From an uncultured Actinomycetes bacterium (GTDB taxonomy: Bacteria > Actinomycetota > Actinomycetes > Mycobacteriales > Nakamurellaceae), in the NCBI GenBank assembly GCA_937926105.1, contig CALANS010000128.1, positions 21,572-85,571 of the forward strand: a stretch of DNA of 64,000 nucleotides, in the 5' to 3' direction. The translations under genes were made by a program, and so were the position numbers. Shown one piece after another: positions 25,857-34,694 of this stretch. Position 1 is the first letter of the stretch, and each line of letters opens with the position of its first letter. A model generated the notes under the pieces. That model did no database searches and had not been told where the DNA came from. It saw only the letters and a list, made by a program, of their open reading frames with translations.

Positions 25857-26705
25857 ATGCGCCGGGTCGCCAAGGCCGGCGCGGCCTTGGCACGGTCCGG
25901 CGCGTGGCGTGATGCGACGGGCCGGGGTATCGATCTGGCCGTGCGCGCCGGGGACACCGTCGCCGAGGCACTGCGTACCCGTCGCGACCCGGCGCTGATC
26001 GCGGAGCGCCGCCGGGTGGCTGCCCGGCGCCGGCTGCTGGGATGGTCGCTGGTTGGCCTGGTGCTGGCGGCGCTGAGCGTCGCCGGTGTGCTGAGTGCCA
26101 TCGGCGGTGACGTGAGCGCCGGGCTGATTGGCGCCCTGGTGCTGGCGGTCGGCCTGCTGGTCTACAGCCTGATCGGTGCGGTTCGTGCCGCGGTCGACCT
26201 GCGCGCCCGCACGCTGATCGTGCGCCGGCTCCCGGCGCCGCAGCCCCGGCGGCCGTCGGTGACCCCCGCGATCCGGCCGCTGATGGCGCGGTTGGACGGC
26301 TACTCCGATGCCCTGCGGCAGGTGGTGTCGGGCATCGGCCTGGGCGGTGCGGGCACCGAGATGCATGCGCTGCGGAACCAGACGCTGGCGGCCGCGGACG
26401 CCGCGGAGAGTCGGCTGCGGGCCCAGGCCGCGGAACTGACCGCGGTGACGCGCAGCGGTGCGGGTTCCGGCGACGGTCAGCTGGCCGCCGCCCGGCAGCG
26501 GTTGCGCCGGGGGATCGAGGCGGGGGTGGACGAGTACGGGCGGCTGGTGGCGGCGGCGTCCGATGCGGCGGCGGCCTCGCGCGAGCTGGCGGCCGCGACC
26601 CCTACCGGCGAGATGACGATGCTCACCGAGCGGCTCACGGCACTGGCGGCCGGCATGCGCGAGCTCACCGGCCAGGATGGCGCCGGCGACACCACTGCTC
26701 ACTGA
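25857..26705 (+). CDS. pspM: PspM-like two-helix membrane protein
   Basis: 282 aa. A basic cytosolic segment is followed by two adjacent transmembrane helices (about residues 61-81 and 88-108) and a long cytosolic helical tail ending in Ala-rich coiled coil. Size, topology, and position directly after pspA match mycobacterial PspM (Rv2743c), which works with PspA in envelope stress. The tail contains DGYSDALRQVVSGIGLGG, a conserved-looking block. Start ATG at 25857 is only three bases after the pspA stop. Confidence comes mostly from synteny and topology. Confidence 0.8.
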   Translation: MRRVAKAGAALARSGAWRDATGRGIDLAVRAGDTVAEALRTRRDPALIAERRRVAARRRLLGWSLVGLVLAALSVAGVLSAIGGDVSAGLIGALVLAVGLLVYSLIGAVRAAVDLRARTLIVRRLPAPQPRRPSVTPAIRPLMARLDGYSDALRQVVSGIGLGGAGTEMHALRNQTLAAADAAESRLRAQAAELTAVTRSGAGSGDGQLAAARQRLRRGIEAGVDEYGRLVAAASDAAAASRELAAATPTGEMTMLTERLTALAAGMRELTGQDGAGDTTAH

Positions 26706-26816
26706 ACCGGCCCGGCTGGGCCCTGCCGCATGGCAGACTTCCCCCTGGTCACCCACGGTGGGCGGACGGTGGTCGGGGGCAAGGGCCACATGATCGAGGA
26801 CCGAAGGAGCAGGCCG

Positions 26817-28883
26817 GTGGAGGTGCTGGGCATCGACTTCGGCACGTCCAACACCGTGGCCGTGCTCGCGGGGGGAGGACGACCGCCGCGTCTGCTGGCC
26901 GTCGACGGTGCCTCCTGGATGTCCTCGGCGGTCTTCGTTGAGGACGACGGGTCGCTCGCGGTGGGCCGGGACGCGGAGCGTAAGGCGCGGCTGGCGCCGG
27001 AGCGGTTCGAACCGAATCCCAAGCGGCGCGTCGACGACGGCGAGATCCTGCTTGGGGTGCGCGTGGTGCCGGTCGTCGACGCGATCGCAGCGGTCCTGCA
27101 CCGGGTGGGCGAGGAGACGCGGCGGCAGCTCAACGGCCGCAACCCCGACCAGGTGAACCTGACCCACCCGGCGCAGTGGGGCAGCGCTCGGCAGAACGTG
27201 CTGCTGGCCGCGGCCCGGGCGGCCGGGCTGGGCGGCGCGATCGGCCTGCTGCCCGAGCCGGTCGGCGCGGCAACCCATTTCGCGTCGATGCCGGGCAATT
27301 CGCTGCCGCCGGGGGCGGCGCTGGCGGTCTACGACCTCGGCGGGGGAACGTTCGACTGTGCGGTCGTCGGCGCCACTGCGGCCGGCTACACCGTGCTGGC
27401 GGAGGCGGGTCTGCCGGACGTCGGCGGCGTGGACTTCGACCAGACGATCCTGGACCATCTGGGCCGGACGGCGGCGGCCGTCCACCCGGGACGCTGGCAG
27501 TCGCTGACCCGGCCGCGCACTGCGGGGGATCGACGCGCCGCCCGCGCCCTGCGGGAGGACGTACGGGCGGCCAAGGAAACGTTGTCCCGGTATTCGCAGA
27601 CCGACCTGCCGCTGCCGGAACCCTTCGAGGACACCCTGCTGACCCGCAGGGAGTTCGACGGCCTGATCCGCGGGTCGATCGTGCGGACCGTGGAGCTGCT
27701 GGCGACCACTATCGAGCGGGCCGGGGTTACCCCGCAGCGGTTGGCCGGTGTCTACCTGGTCGGCGGTTCCAGTCGGATCCCGCTGGTGGCGACGGTCATC
27801 TCCGAGAAGTTGGGCGTGGTTGCCAGCACCCTGGACCAGCCCGAGACGTCGGTCGCGATGGGTGCCGCGATTACCTCCCGGGCGATCCGGCCGGCCGGGC
27901 GCACCGAGTCGCTCGGCCCGGGGTCGGGTCCGCGCCCGCCGGTGATCGGAGCGGGTGGTGCGCCCGGAGCACCGGCAGGACCGATGTTCGCTGCGCGCCC
28001 GCCCGTCCCGACCGGCGTGCCGCGGCCGCCGTCGGGTCCCGCCGGGCCCATCGGCCCGGCGTCGAGTTCGGGTCCGCACCCGGGCGTCGTCACCGGTCCG
28101 CACTCCGGCTCGCACCCGGGTGCCATCTCCGGTCCGCACTCCGGCTCGCACCCGGGTGCCATCTCCGGTCCGCACTCGTTGCCGCCGGCTTCGTCCCGGC
28201 GTCGCCTGCTGATCGTGATGGCGGTCGTCGCGGTGCTTGTCGTCGCCGTCACCGTCACCGCCATCGTCATCGCCACCCGGGGCACCGACACCTCCGGTGG
28301 CGACACGCCCACCACATCGTCGTCGTCGCAAACCCTTTCCACACAGTCCGGCGCGGCCAGCCGGTCTGAATCCAGCGCGCCGTCCGTACCGGCGATCCCG
28401 GCCAGCTGCGCGAGCGAGCCCATCGGCAACGACGGCATGACGCCCTGCATGCTCGCCCTGGCCGGGCCGAATGCGGACCGGGCGCTCGGGTGCGTCCAAG
28501 CGCCGGACGGGACCGCCGACCTGCAGTCCGTGCTCGGTGACACGGTCCCGGTGACCTACAGCGTGTGCGCCGGGTTGAACCGCGGCCGAGTCGACGTCAT
28601 CTACGTACAGTTCGCCTCGGCCGACGAGTCCATCGCCGCGATCGACACGCTGGTCGACCAGCTATCGCTGTCGGCGAAGGCTTGGAATAGCGGGTCGGGC
28701 AGCGGCCGTTACGTCATCAACATCGCCACCGACGGCCCCCAGGTGTATTGGTCGTACTCCGGGTTGCCGGTGATCGCCGTGGCCACCACCGACACCTCGG
28801 ATCTGGCCGGCCAGCAGCCGCTGACCGAGCAGCAGATGCGGGAGTTCTGGGAGAGCTCGCTGCTTCCGCAGTCCCCACGCTGA
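26817..28883 (+). CDS. Hsp70-like ATPase fused to a transmembrane helix and extracytoplasmic domain
   Basis: 688 aa. Residues 1-360 form a complete Hsp70/actin-type nucleotide-binding domain: phosphate-1 loop GIDFGTSNTVAVL, phosphate-2 region VYDLGGGTFDCAV (about 170-182) and adenosine motif LVGGSSRIPLVATV (about 313-326). There is no substrate-binding domain. Instead a Gly/Pro/Ser-rich linker, containing SGPHSGSHPGAI repeats, leads to one transmembrane helix (about 463-485) and an external domain of about 200 residues with Cys in PASCASEP, DGMTPCML and ALGCVQ. GTG at 26817 has AAGGAG seven bases upstream. It follows pspA-pspM on the same strand with a 111-base gap, suggesting a role in sensing or repairing envelope stress. 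The external domain was not recognised. Confidence 0.85.
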   Translation: MEVLGIDFGTSNTVAVLAGGGRPPRLLAVDGASWMSSAVFVEDDGSLAVGRDAERKARLAPERFEPNPKRRVDDGEILLGVRVVPVVDAIAAVLHRVGEETRRQLNGRNPDQVNLTHPAQWGSARQNVLLAAARAAGLGGAIGLLPEPVGAATHFASMPGNSLPPGAALAVYDLGGGTFDCAVVGATAAGYTVLAEAGLPDVGGVDFDQTILDHLGRTAAAVHPGRWQSLTRPRTAGDRRAARALREDVRAAKETLSRYSQTDLPLPEPFEDTLLTRREFDGLIRGSIVRTVELLATTIERAGVTPQRLAGVYLVGGSSRIPLVATVISEKLGVVASTLDQPETSVAMGAAITSRAIRPAGRTESLGPGSGPRPPVIGAGGAPGAPAGPMFAARPPVPTGVPRPPSGPAGPIGPASSSGPHPGVVTGPHSGSHPGAISGPHSGSHPGAISGPHSLPPASSRRRLLIVMAVVAVLVVAVTVTAIVIATRGTDTSGGDTPTTSSSSQTLSTQSGAASRSESSAPSVPAIPASCASEPIGNDGMTPCMLALAGPNADRALGCVQAPDGTADLQSVLGDTVPVTYSVCAGLNRGRVDVIYVQFASADESIAAIDTLVDQLSLSAKAWNSGSGSGRYVINIATDGPQVYWSYSGLPVIAVATTDTSDLAGQQPLTEQQMREFWESSLLPQSPR
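28095..28176 (+). repeat. 36-bp in-frame tandem repeat in the Hsp70-like gene
   Basis: Two exact 36-base copies (28095-28130, 28131-28166) and a 10-base third start. They encode the 12-residue unit GPHSGSHPGAIS in the linker before the transmembrane helix. Copy number may vary between strains. Confidence 0.85.
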
Positions 28884-28894
28884 CGGCGGCGTGC

Positions 28895-29131
28895 TCAGCG
28901 CCGGCGCCGCCACTGCCATATCAACAGCACCAGGGCCGAAATCAGGCCGGCCAGAATCACCAGGCGACCGATCGGGCTGGACAAACCCGTCGGGTCCGCG
29001 GCGAGGGCGGACAGAGTGGTGAGCGGGAGCGTGGCGGGCGAGATCACGGCGCCGTGCCGGCGGTGACGGGCATGCCGGCGACGGTACCGTCCGCCAGGTC
29101 CGGCCCCGGCCGCCAGCACCAGCGGTAGCAT
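28895..29131 (-). CDS. Possible small membrane protein, unknown
   Basis: 78 aa if the ATG at 29131 is used, or 50 aa from GTG 29047. The C-terminal half is convincing as a tail-anchored membrane segment: SPIGRLVILAGLISALVLLI followed by WQWRRRR. The N-terminal half is Arg/His-rich and looks non-coding, and neither start has a ribosome site. It sits between the convergent Hsp70-like gene and DUF3046. I give it as a candidate only. Confidence 0.35.
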   Translation of the reverse strand: MLPLVLAAGAGPGGRYRRRHARHRRHGAVISPATLPLTTLSALAADPTGLSSPIGRLVILAGLISALVLLIWQWRRRR

Positions 29132-29137
29132 CGCGAC

Positions 29138-29347
29138 GTGCGAATGACGGAGTTCCGGCGCCTGATGCAGGCCCATTTCGGACCGGTGCGAGCCGCATCC
29201 GTCGCGCAGGACCACGTGTTCTCCGAACTCGGCCGGCGCACCGTCGACCAGGCGTTGGACGCGGGAGTACCCCCCAAGCAGGTGTGGTCGGTGGTGTGCG
29301 TGACCTTCGACGTCGCCGAATCATTGCGACACGGCCTGCCGGACTAG
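29138..29347 (+). CDS. DUF3046 small protein (Rv2738c-like)
   Basis: 69 aa, full length for the family. MRMTEFRRLMQAHFGPVRAA, SELGRRTVDQALDAGVPPK and VWSVVCVTFDVAESLRHG are the DUF3046 pattern. It lies next to recA throughout Actinobacteria; function unknown. The GTG at 29138 is preferred to ATG 29144 because family members begin MR-hydrophobic-TEF. Confidence 0.85.
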   Translation: MRMTEFRRLMQAHFGPVRAASVAQDHVFSELGRRTVDQALDAGVPPKQVWSVVCVTFDVAESLRHGLPD

Positions 29348-29416
29348 CGCCGAGGGCGGTGACGAATCCGTCCCGCCGCGCTCGCCCGCGACACGCCGAC
29401 CCGATCTCCCCGGGCG

Positions 29417-29432
29417 TCGAACGGGTGTACGT
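29417..29432. promoter_or_regulatory. LexA (SOS) box upstream of recA
   Basis: TCGAAC-GGGT-GTACGT fits the actinobacterial/Bacillus-type box TCGAAC-N4-GTTCGA in 10 of 12 positions. It is 180 bases before the recA start, inside its expected promoter region. LexA and its own sites are at 55-56 kb. Confidence 0.75.
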
Positions 29433-29611
29433 CTAGAGTTGTGCACAGCGACGCGGTCATCCACATTCTGACGGCATCGCCCGGCCGTTGTCGGTGCCCG
29501 GGGATACCGTCGGCGGCGGCCGATAACCAACGGCAGCAGACAACGACAGACGACGGCAGCACGGACCACATCACACCGGTCAGCGATGGTCGGCGATGGA
29601 GAAAGGCAAGG

Positions 29612-30658
29612 GTGGCGCACATGACCGCTCCGGATCGCGAGAAGGCGCTCGGCATCGCGCTCGCGCAGATCGAAAAGCAGTTCGGCAAGGGCTCGGTGAT
29701 GCGACTGGGCGATGAGGGCCGCGCCCCGGTGGAGGTGATCCCGACCGGGTCCATCGCGCTGGACGTGGCGCTGGGGATCGGGGGCTTGCCCCGCGGACGC
29801 GTCATCGAGATCTACGGGCCGGAGTCCTCCGGCAAGACGACCGTCACCCTGCACGCGGTGGCCAGCGTGCAGGCCGCCGGCGGCATCGCCGCCTTCATCG
29901 ACGCGGAGCACGCGCTGGATCCGGAGTACGCCAAGGCGCTCGGGGTGGATACCGACGCATTGCTGGTCTCTCAGCCGGACACCGGCGAGCAGGCGCTGGA
30001 GATCGCCGACATGCTGATCCGTTCCGGCGCCATCGACCTGGTGGTGGTGGACTCGGTGGCCGCGCTGGTGCCCCGCGCGGAGATCGAGGGCGAGATGGGC
30101 GACAGCCACGTCGGCCTGCAGGCCCGGCTGATGTCCCAGGCGTTGCGCAAGCTCACCGGCGCGCTGTCGACCACCGGCACCACAATGATCTTCATCAACC
30201 AGCTGCGGGAGAAGATCGGCGTGTTCTTCGGCTCGCCCGAGACGACCACCGGTGGCAAGGCGCTGAAGTTCTACGCGTCGGTTCGGTTGGACATCCGTCG
30301 CATCGAGTCGCTCAAGGACGGCGGCGACGTGATCGGCAACCGGACCAGGGTCAAGGTCGTCAAGAACAAGGTGGCGCCGCCGTTCAAGCAGGCCGAGTTC
30401 GACATTCTCTACGGCCAGGGCATCTCCCGCGAGGGCTCGCTGATCGACGTCGGAGTGGAGCAGGGCCTGGTCCGTAAGTCGGGCGCCTGGTACACCTACG
30501 ACGGCGAGCAGCTCGGCCAGGGCAAGGAGAACGCCCGGATGTTCTTGCGGGAGAACCCGGACGTGGCCGACGAGCTGGACAAGCGCATCAAGGAGAAGCT
30601 GGGCGTGGGGGCTCGCGTCGACCTGGATGAGCCGGTTCCCGCGCCGGTCGACTTCTGA
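29612..30658 (+). CDS. recA: DNA recombinase RecA
   Basis: 348 aa, full length without an intein (the M. tuberculosis gene has one). Catalyses strand exchange and, as a filament on ssDNA, triggers LexA self-cleavage. Walker A is GPESSGKT, the L1/L2 DNA-binding loops are present ([20 protein letters not shown] and [20 protein letters not shown]), and the C-terminus is acidic then basic. GTG at 29612 has AAAGG five bases upstream; ATG at 29621 is the alternative. An SOS box lies upstream. recX follows after seven bases. Confidence 0.97.
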   Translation: MAHMTAPDREKALGIALAQIEKQFGKGSVMRLGDEGRAPVEVIPTGSIALDVALGIGGLPRGRVIEIYGPESSGKTTVTLHAVASVQAAGGIAAFIDAEHALDPEYAKALGVDTDALLVSQPDTGEQALEIADMLIRSGAIDLVVVDSVAALVPRAEIEGEMGDSHVGLQARLMSQALRKLTGALSTTGTTMIFINQLREKIGVFFGSPETTTGGKALKFYASVRLDIRRIESLKDGGDVIGNRTRVKVVKNKVAPPFKQAEFDILYGQGISREGSLIDVGVEQGLVRKSGAWYTYDGEQLGQGKENARMFLRENPDVADELDKRIKEKLGVGARVDLDEPVPAPVDF

Positions 30659-30665
30659 TCACCGG

Positions 30666-31487
30666 ATGACGGTGGCCGCGCCTGACCCCGCCGACGGACC
30701 CGCCCGGCAGCAGCCCGGCCGGTCCGCCGGCGCGGCGGGCGCCGTCAGCCACCGGGCGGCCACGGTGGCGCAGCTCGCCGCGGCCATTGCCCGCATCGGG
30801 CCGGACGGGGAATCCGCCCGGCCGTCGGGCCGGGACCCGCTGGGCGACAGCGACACCGACGGGGCGCATCACTCGCGCCGCTCGCGCGACCGGCCGTCGG
30901 CGCCGCGGGGGCGCCGGACGCCGCCGCCCGACGATCCGGCCGGGCCCGCCGGGGACGACCCGGGGGATCCGGAGGCGGTCGCCAAGACGATCTGCCTGCG
31001 GCTGCTGACCGTGCGAGCCCGGTCGCGGGCAGAGCTGGCCGACCAGTTGCGGCGCCGGGAGGTACCGGCCGACGTGGCCGATCGGGTGCTGGATCGTTAT
31101 GTCGAGGTCGGACTGATCGACGACGCGGCCTTCGCCCAGGCCTATGTGGCGAGCAAGCATCGGGGTCGCGGCCTGGGCCGGGCAGCGCTGCGCACCGAGT
31201 TGCGCCGCAAGGGCATCGCCGGGCCGGTCGCCGAGCGCGCCGTGCAGACCCTCGATGAGGACGCCGAGCGAGATCGCGCCGCGGAGTTGGTGGCCAAGAA
31301 ACTCGACTCGGCCATCTTCGCCGGGGTGCCCGCTGCCCGACGGCGGTTGCTCGGGATGCTGGCGCGCCGGGGCTATCCACCATCAGTGGCCGCATCGGTG
31401 GTGAATGAGGCGTTGCGCGGCTATGCCGAACCCATCGCGCTCGACCCTGTCGATCAGGCAGACGGCGGGGCGGGCGCATCGTGGTAG
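30666..31487 (+). CDS. recX: Regulatory protein RecX
   Basis: 273 aa, longer than typical RecX (about 170) because of a 100-residue Pro/Arg/Asp-rich N-terminal extension that looks disordered. The RecX three-helix repeats begin at AKTICLRLLTVRARSRAEL and continue through RREVPADVADRVLDRYVEVG, DDAAFAQAYVASKHRGRGLG and LGMLARRGYPPSVAASVVNE. RecX binds the RecA filament and limits its activity; co-transcription with recA keeps the two balanced. Start ATG 30666 lies seven bases after the recA stop. Confidence 0.92.
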   Translation: MTVAAPDPADGPARQQPGRSAGAAGAVSHRAATVAQLAAAIARIGPDGESARPSGRDPLGDSDTDGAHHSRRSRDRPSAPRGRRTPPPDDPAGPAGDDPGDPEAVAKTICLRLLTVRARSRAELADQLRRREVPADVADRVLDRYVEVGLIDDAAFAQAYVASKHRGRGLGRAALRTELRRKGIAGPVAERAVQTLDEDAERDRAAELVAKKLDSAIFAGVPAARRRLLGMLARRGYPPSVAASVVNEALRGYAEPIALDPVDQADGGAGASW

Positions 31488-31913
31488 GCCGTCCGACGCG
31501 ACGATGACGGTTCCGGCCGGCCCGCGGCCGGGTGGTACTGGGGCCTCCGGGCGCGCGGGGCAACGCCGCGCAGTGGCACGGTCAGCTCCGCAACCGGCAA
31601 TGGCCACCCCGGCGGATGGGTCGACTCAGGGGCGCGGCAGCCGTGGCGGCCGGTGGGTCGGCTTGACCGCCGCGGGGGCGCTCTTTACTCTCGAGGTAAC
31701 AGGAGCGTCACGATCCGCGCGCCGACCCGTCGGCGCCACCTATAGCGGCTACGGCCGCGCAGCCCGATCCTCGGGCCGCACGCCCTTCGAGTCCCCACCG
31801 GGACCGAGGGTCTAGTTGGGCGTACCCGCCTAGGGGTGCCCGCGTCGCGGTTCTGCGACCCTCCTTCCGGTTCTGGCCGTGCCAGGTGCCGGCGACGAAG
31901 GAGGGAGGCGGGT
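31488..31913. other. Intergenic region recX to rny, no gene supported
   Basis: 426 bases. A plus-strand open frame of about 100 codons (31504-31815) exists but is low-complexity, rich in Gly, Arg and Ser, lacks a ribosome site and resembles nothing known; I treat it as non-coding. A small hairpin GTCGC/GCGAC is at 31844-31859. The last 20 bases carry the strong AAGGAGGGAGG ribosome site of rny, so this is probably its promoter and leader. Confidence 0.5.
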
Positions 31914-33728
31914 GTGGAACCACTCACCGTGATCCTCGCGGTCGCGCTGCTCGCGGCGGTTGCGGCGATCGCGGCGGTCGTCCTGCGAGCCCGGGGCAAG
32001 ACAGCGCCCGCCGTCGATGAGGACGCGTTACGGCGGATGCTGGGGGAGGCGCTGGCCGGGCATGGAACGTCCGGTGCCGCCTCGAGGCCCGTGGACGGCT
32101 CGGCCCGGCATGCCGCCGACGACGCTGAGAATCTCACCGCCGTTGCGCAGCAGGCGGCCGCGGAGCGCGAGCGGGCTCGTGCCGACGCCGAGCGCCTGCA
32201 CACCGAAGCGCTCGCCGACGCCGACCGGATCCTGCGCGCAGCACGTTCGGAAGCCGCGGCCTTGCGTGGCAACCTGGACGACGAGCGGGCGCGGGTCGCC
32301 GCGGAGGGTGCTCGTGCCATCGCTGCGGAGCGGACGGGCCTTCAGGAGGAGCGCGATCGGCTCAAGGCCGCCGCGCACTCCCTGGCGGACGACCAGAAAT
32401 CCCTGGTCGCCGACCGGGAGCGGCTCCGCGCCGACAAGGCCGACGTGGCGCAGGCACGCGCGGACCTGACGGGTCGGGAGCAAGCGTTGCGCGAGGCCAC
32501 CGCGGGCCTGGCCTCCCGGGAACGTGACCTGGAGGCGCGCGCCGCTGAATTGGGCCGTGCCATCGACGAGCAGTACGCGCAACAGCAGGCGGAGCTGGTG
32601 CGGGTCTCCGGGCTGACCGTCGAGGATGCACGCGGCGAGTTGCTGGCACGTCAGGAGGAGGCGGTCCGCCGAGACGCCGCGCTACTGATTCGCCGGGTGG
32701 AGTCCGAGGCGCAGTCCACCGCCAAGCAGCGCGCCCGTGCCATCGTCGCCGACGCCATCCAGCGGGTGGCCAGCGACCAGACGTCGCAGTCGGTGGTATC
32801 CGTGGTGCAGTTGCCGGCCGACGACATCAAGGGCCGCATCATCGGCCGCGAGGGCCGCAACATCCGCACTTTCGAGACCGTCACCGGCGTCAACGTCATC
32901 ATCGACGACACTCCGGAGGCGGTGCTGCTGTCCTGCTTCGACCCGGTCCGCCGCGAGGTGGGGCGGCTCACCCTGCAGGCCCTCATCGACGACGGCCGGA
33001 TCCACCCGCACCGCATCGAGGAGGCGTTCGAACGGGCCACCGAGGAGGTTGACGCGCTGTGCCGGCGGGCCGCCGAGGATGCGCTGCTTGCGGTGGGCAT
33101 CTCCGACCTGCACCCCGAACTGGTCACCCTCGTCGGGCGGCTGAAGTATCGGACCTCCTACGGGCAGAACGTGCTCGGACACCTGGTGGAGACTTCGCAC
33201 ATCGCCCGGGCGATGGCCGCGGAGCTCGGCGTCGACCCGGTGCCAGTGGCGCGCGGTGCATTCCTGCACGACATCGGCAAGGCGCTGACCCACGAGGTGC
33301 AGGGCTCGCACGCGCTGATCGGCGCGGACCTGGCGCGCCGGTATGGGGAGTCCGCCGAGGTCGTGCACTGCATCGAGGCGCACCACGACGAGGTGCCCCC
33401 GGCTTCGGTGGAGGCGGTGCTCACGCAAGCCGCCGACGCCTGCTCGGGCGGCCGGCCCGGCGCCCGCCGCGAGTCCCTGGAGTCCTACGTGCAGCGGCTG
33501 GAGCACATCGAGGCCATCGCCAGTGCCAAGAAGGGCGTGGACAAGGTCTTCGCCATGCAGGCAGGGCGCGAGTTGCGCGTGATGGTCAAGCCGGAAGTGG
33601 TGGACGACCTGGAGGCGCACGTTCTGGCCCGCGAGGTTGCCAAGCAGATCGAGGAGGAGCTCACCTACCCCGGTCAGGTCCGGGTGACGGTGATCCGGGA
33701 GTCCCGTGCCACCGAGGTCGCCCGCTAG
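31914..33728 (+). CDS. rny: Ribonuclease Y
   Basis: 604 aa. N-terminal membrane anchor (PLTVILAVALLAAVAAIAAV), a long coiled coil (about residues 80-250), a KH RNA-binding domain with GRIIGREGRNIRTFE (from residue 305), and an HD phosphodiesterase domain with GAFLHDIGKALTHEVQG (His-Asp near 451). The C-terminal VRVTVIRESRATEVA is typical. RNase Y is a membrane-bound endoribonuclease that starts mRNA decay. The GTG has AAGGAGGGAGG upstream. RNase Y is patchy in Actinobacteria, so its presence is a useful lineage marker. Confidence 0.95.
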   Translation: MEPLTVILAVALLAAVAAIAAVVLRARGKTAPAVDEDALRRMLGEALAGHGTSGAASRPVDGSARHAADDAENLTAVAQQAAAERERARADAERLHTEALADADRILRAARSEAAALRGNLDDERARVAAEGARAIAAERTGLQEERDRLKAAAHSLADDQKSLVADRERLRADKADVAQARADLTGREQALREATAGLASRERDLEARAAELGRAIDEQYAQQQAELVRVSGLTVEDARGELLARQEEAVRRDAALLIRRVESEAQSTAKQRARAIVADAIQRVASDQTSQSVVSVVQLPADDIKGRIIGREGRNIRTFETVTGVNVIIDDTPEAVLLSCFDPVRREVGRLTLQALIDDGRIHPHRIEEAFERATEEVDALCRRAAEDALLAVGISDLHPELVTLVGRLKYRTSYGQNVLGHLVETSHIARAMAAELGVDPVPVARGAFLHDIGKALTHEVQGSHALIGADLARRYGESAEVVHCIEAHHDEVPPASVEAVLTQAADACSGGRPGARRESLESYVQRLEHIEAIASAKKGVDKVFAMQAGRELRVMVKPEVVDDLEAHVLAREVAKQIEEELTYPGQVRVTVIRESRATEVAR

Positions 33729-33797
33729 GTGGGGTGACAAGACCCGAGCCGGGAGCCCCTTCCTGCGAGAGGGCCGTCTTAAGCTCGCGACCCGGGC

Positions 33798-34451
33798 TTA
33801 CTCGCTGGCCAGTCCGATGGACCGGCGGAAGGCGGCCAGACCGGTCACGGCGATCGGGTCGCCACGCACCAGGTCCTCGCGCCGCAGCACGAGCCGGTGC
33901 AGAACCGCCAACTCACCGGCGCGCCGCTGCACCCGCGCCGTGCCGTTGCGCCGGTAACCGGCCTTCCGGCTGACCGCCAGCGAAGCCGGATTGTCGGCGA
34001 ATGCCCCGGAGGTGATCTCGGCGGCGTCCAGATGGTCGAACGCGAACGCGCAGATCGCCCGGCGCATCGCCGTGCCGATGCCTCGCCCCTGAAACTCCCG
34101 GCCCAGCCAGGAGCCGGTCTCGGCGGTGCGCGTCACCAAGAAGTTCTGTGTCTCCAGCGCCTGGCTGCCGACCAGCACCCCCTCATGCCACACTCCCAGC
34201 GGCAAGGTCCACGATTCCGTGCCGAACGATGCCCGCACCCGCCAGTGGTACTGCGCGGTGTTCAGGGCCAGTTGCCCCGGCGGAGCGTCGGTCCACGGGA
34301 AGTAGAACGGCATCGATTCGGGCGGATGGATGCCGCGGGACGCCAGGTCGCACAGCGCGGCCAGATCGTCGTCACCGATCCCGCGCAGTTCCAGCGGCCC
34401 CGCGCAGATGCGCAGCGACAGCGCGGGCAGGATGTCTGCGACGGTGCTCAC
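33798..34451 (-). CDS. GNAT acetyltransferase (RimJ/RimL type)
   Basis: 217 aa. GNAT fold of the ribosomal-protein/small-substrate acetyltransferase group: ESWTLPLGVWHEGVLVGSQ, the acetyl-CoA loop GREFQGRGIGTAMRRAICAF, and FADNPASLAVSRKAGYRRNG, where the last Asn-Ser and Tyr are typical of the RimJ/RimL family. GTG at 34451 (VSTVADILPAL) is used; a longer open frame upstream is not conserved. The acceptor is unknown. It stands alone, convergent with rny. Confidence 0.8.
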   Translation of the reverse strand: MSTVADILPALSLRICAGPLELRGIGDDDLAALCDLASRGIHPPESMPFYFPWTDAPPGQLALNTAQYHWRVRASFGTESWTLPLGVWHEGVLVGSQALETQNFLVTRTAETGSWLGREFQGRGIGTAMRRAICAFAFDHLDAAEITSGAFADNPASLAVSRKAGYRRNGTARVQRRAGELAVLHRLVLRREDLVRGDPIAVTGLAAFRRSIGLASE

Positions 34452-34694
34452 CCGACGGAGTCTGCCGTGCCGGCCGCTGCGGGCGCATCCCGATTCTCGC
34501 CGTCGACAGCTGACCGGAGATCGCTGGATTCGTAGCATGGGTTGGGGTCTCGGGTCGGCTGCATCCGACCATCGATGCGGAAGTGCACCGGCCGATCGAG
34601 GACCTGTTGCGCGCCGGAACGGTTCGCCGCATCGTCCGGCGTTGGCACCGCTGGAGCATCGGGCGGTGCGTCCCGAGCGCGCTATCCGGGCGCG

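Noticed and set aside
28095..28176. CRISPR-like direct repeats
   Set aside because: Copies are adjacent without spacers, in frame, and code for a linker repeat in the Hsp70-like protein. No CRISPR array or cas gene is in the window.
31504..31815. About 100-codon plus-strand ORF between recX and rny
   Set aside because: No ribosome site, low-complexity, no hydrophobic or conserved segments; treated as leader DNA.
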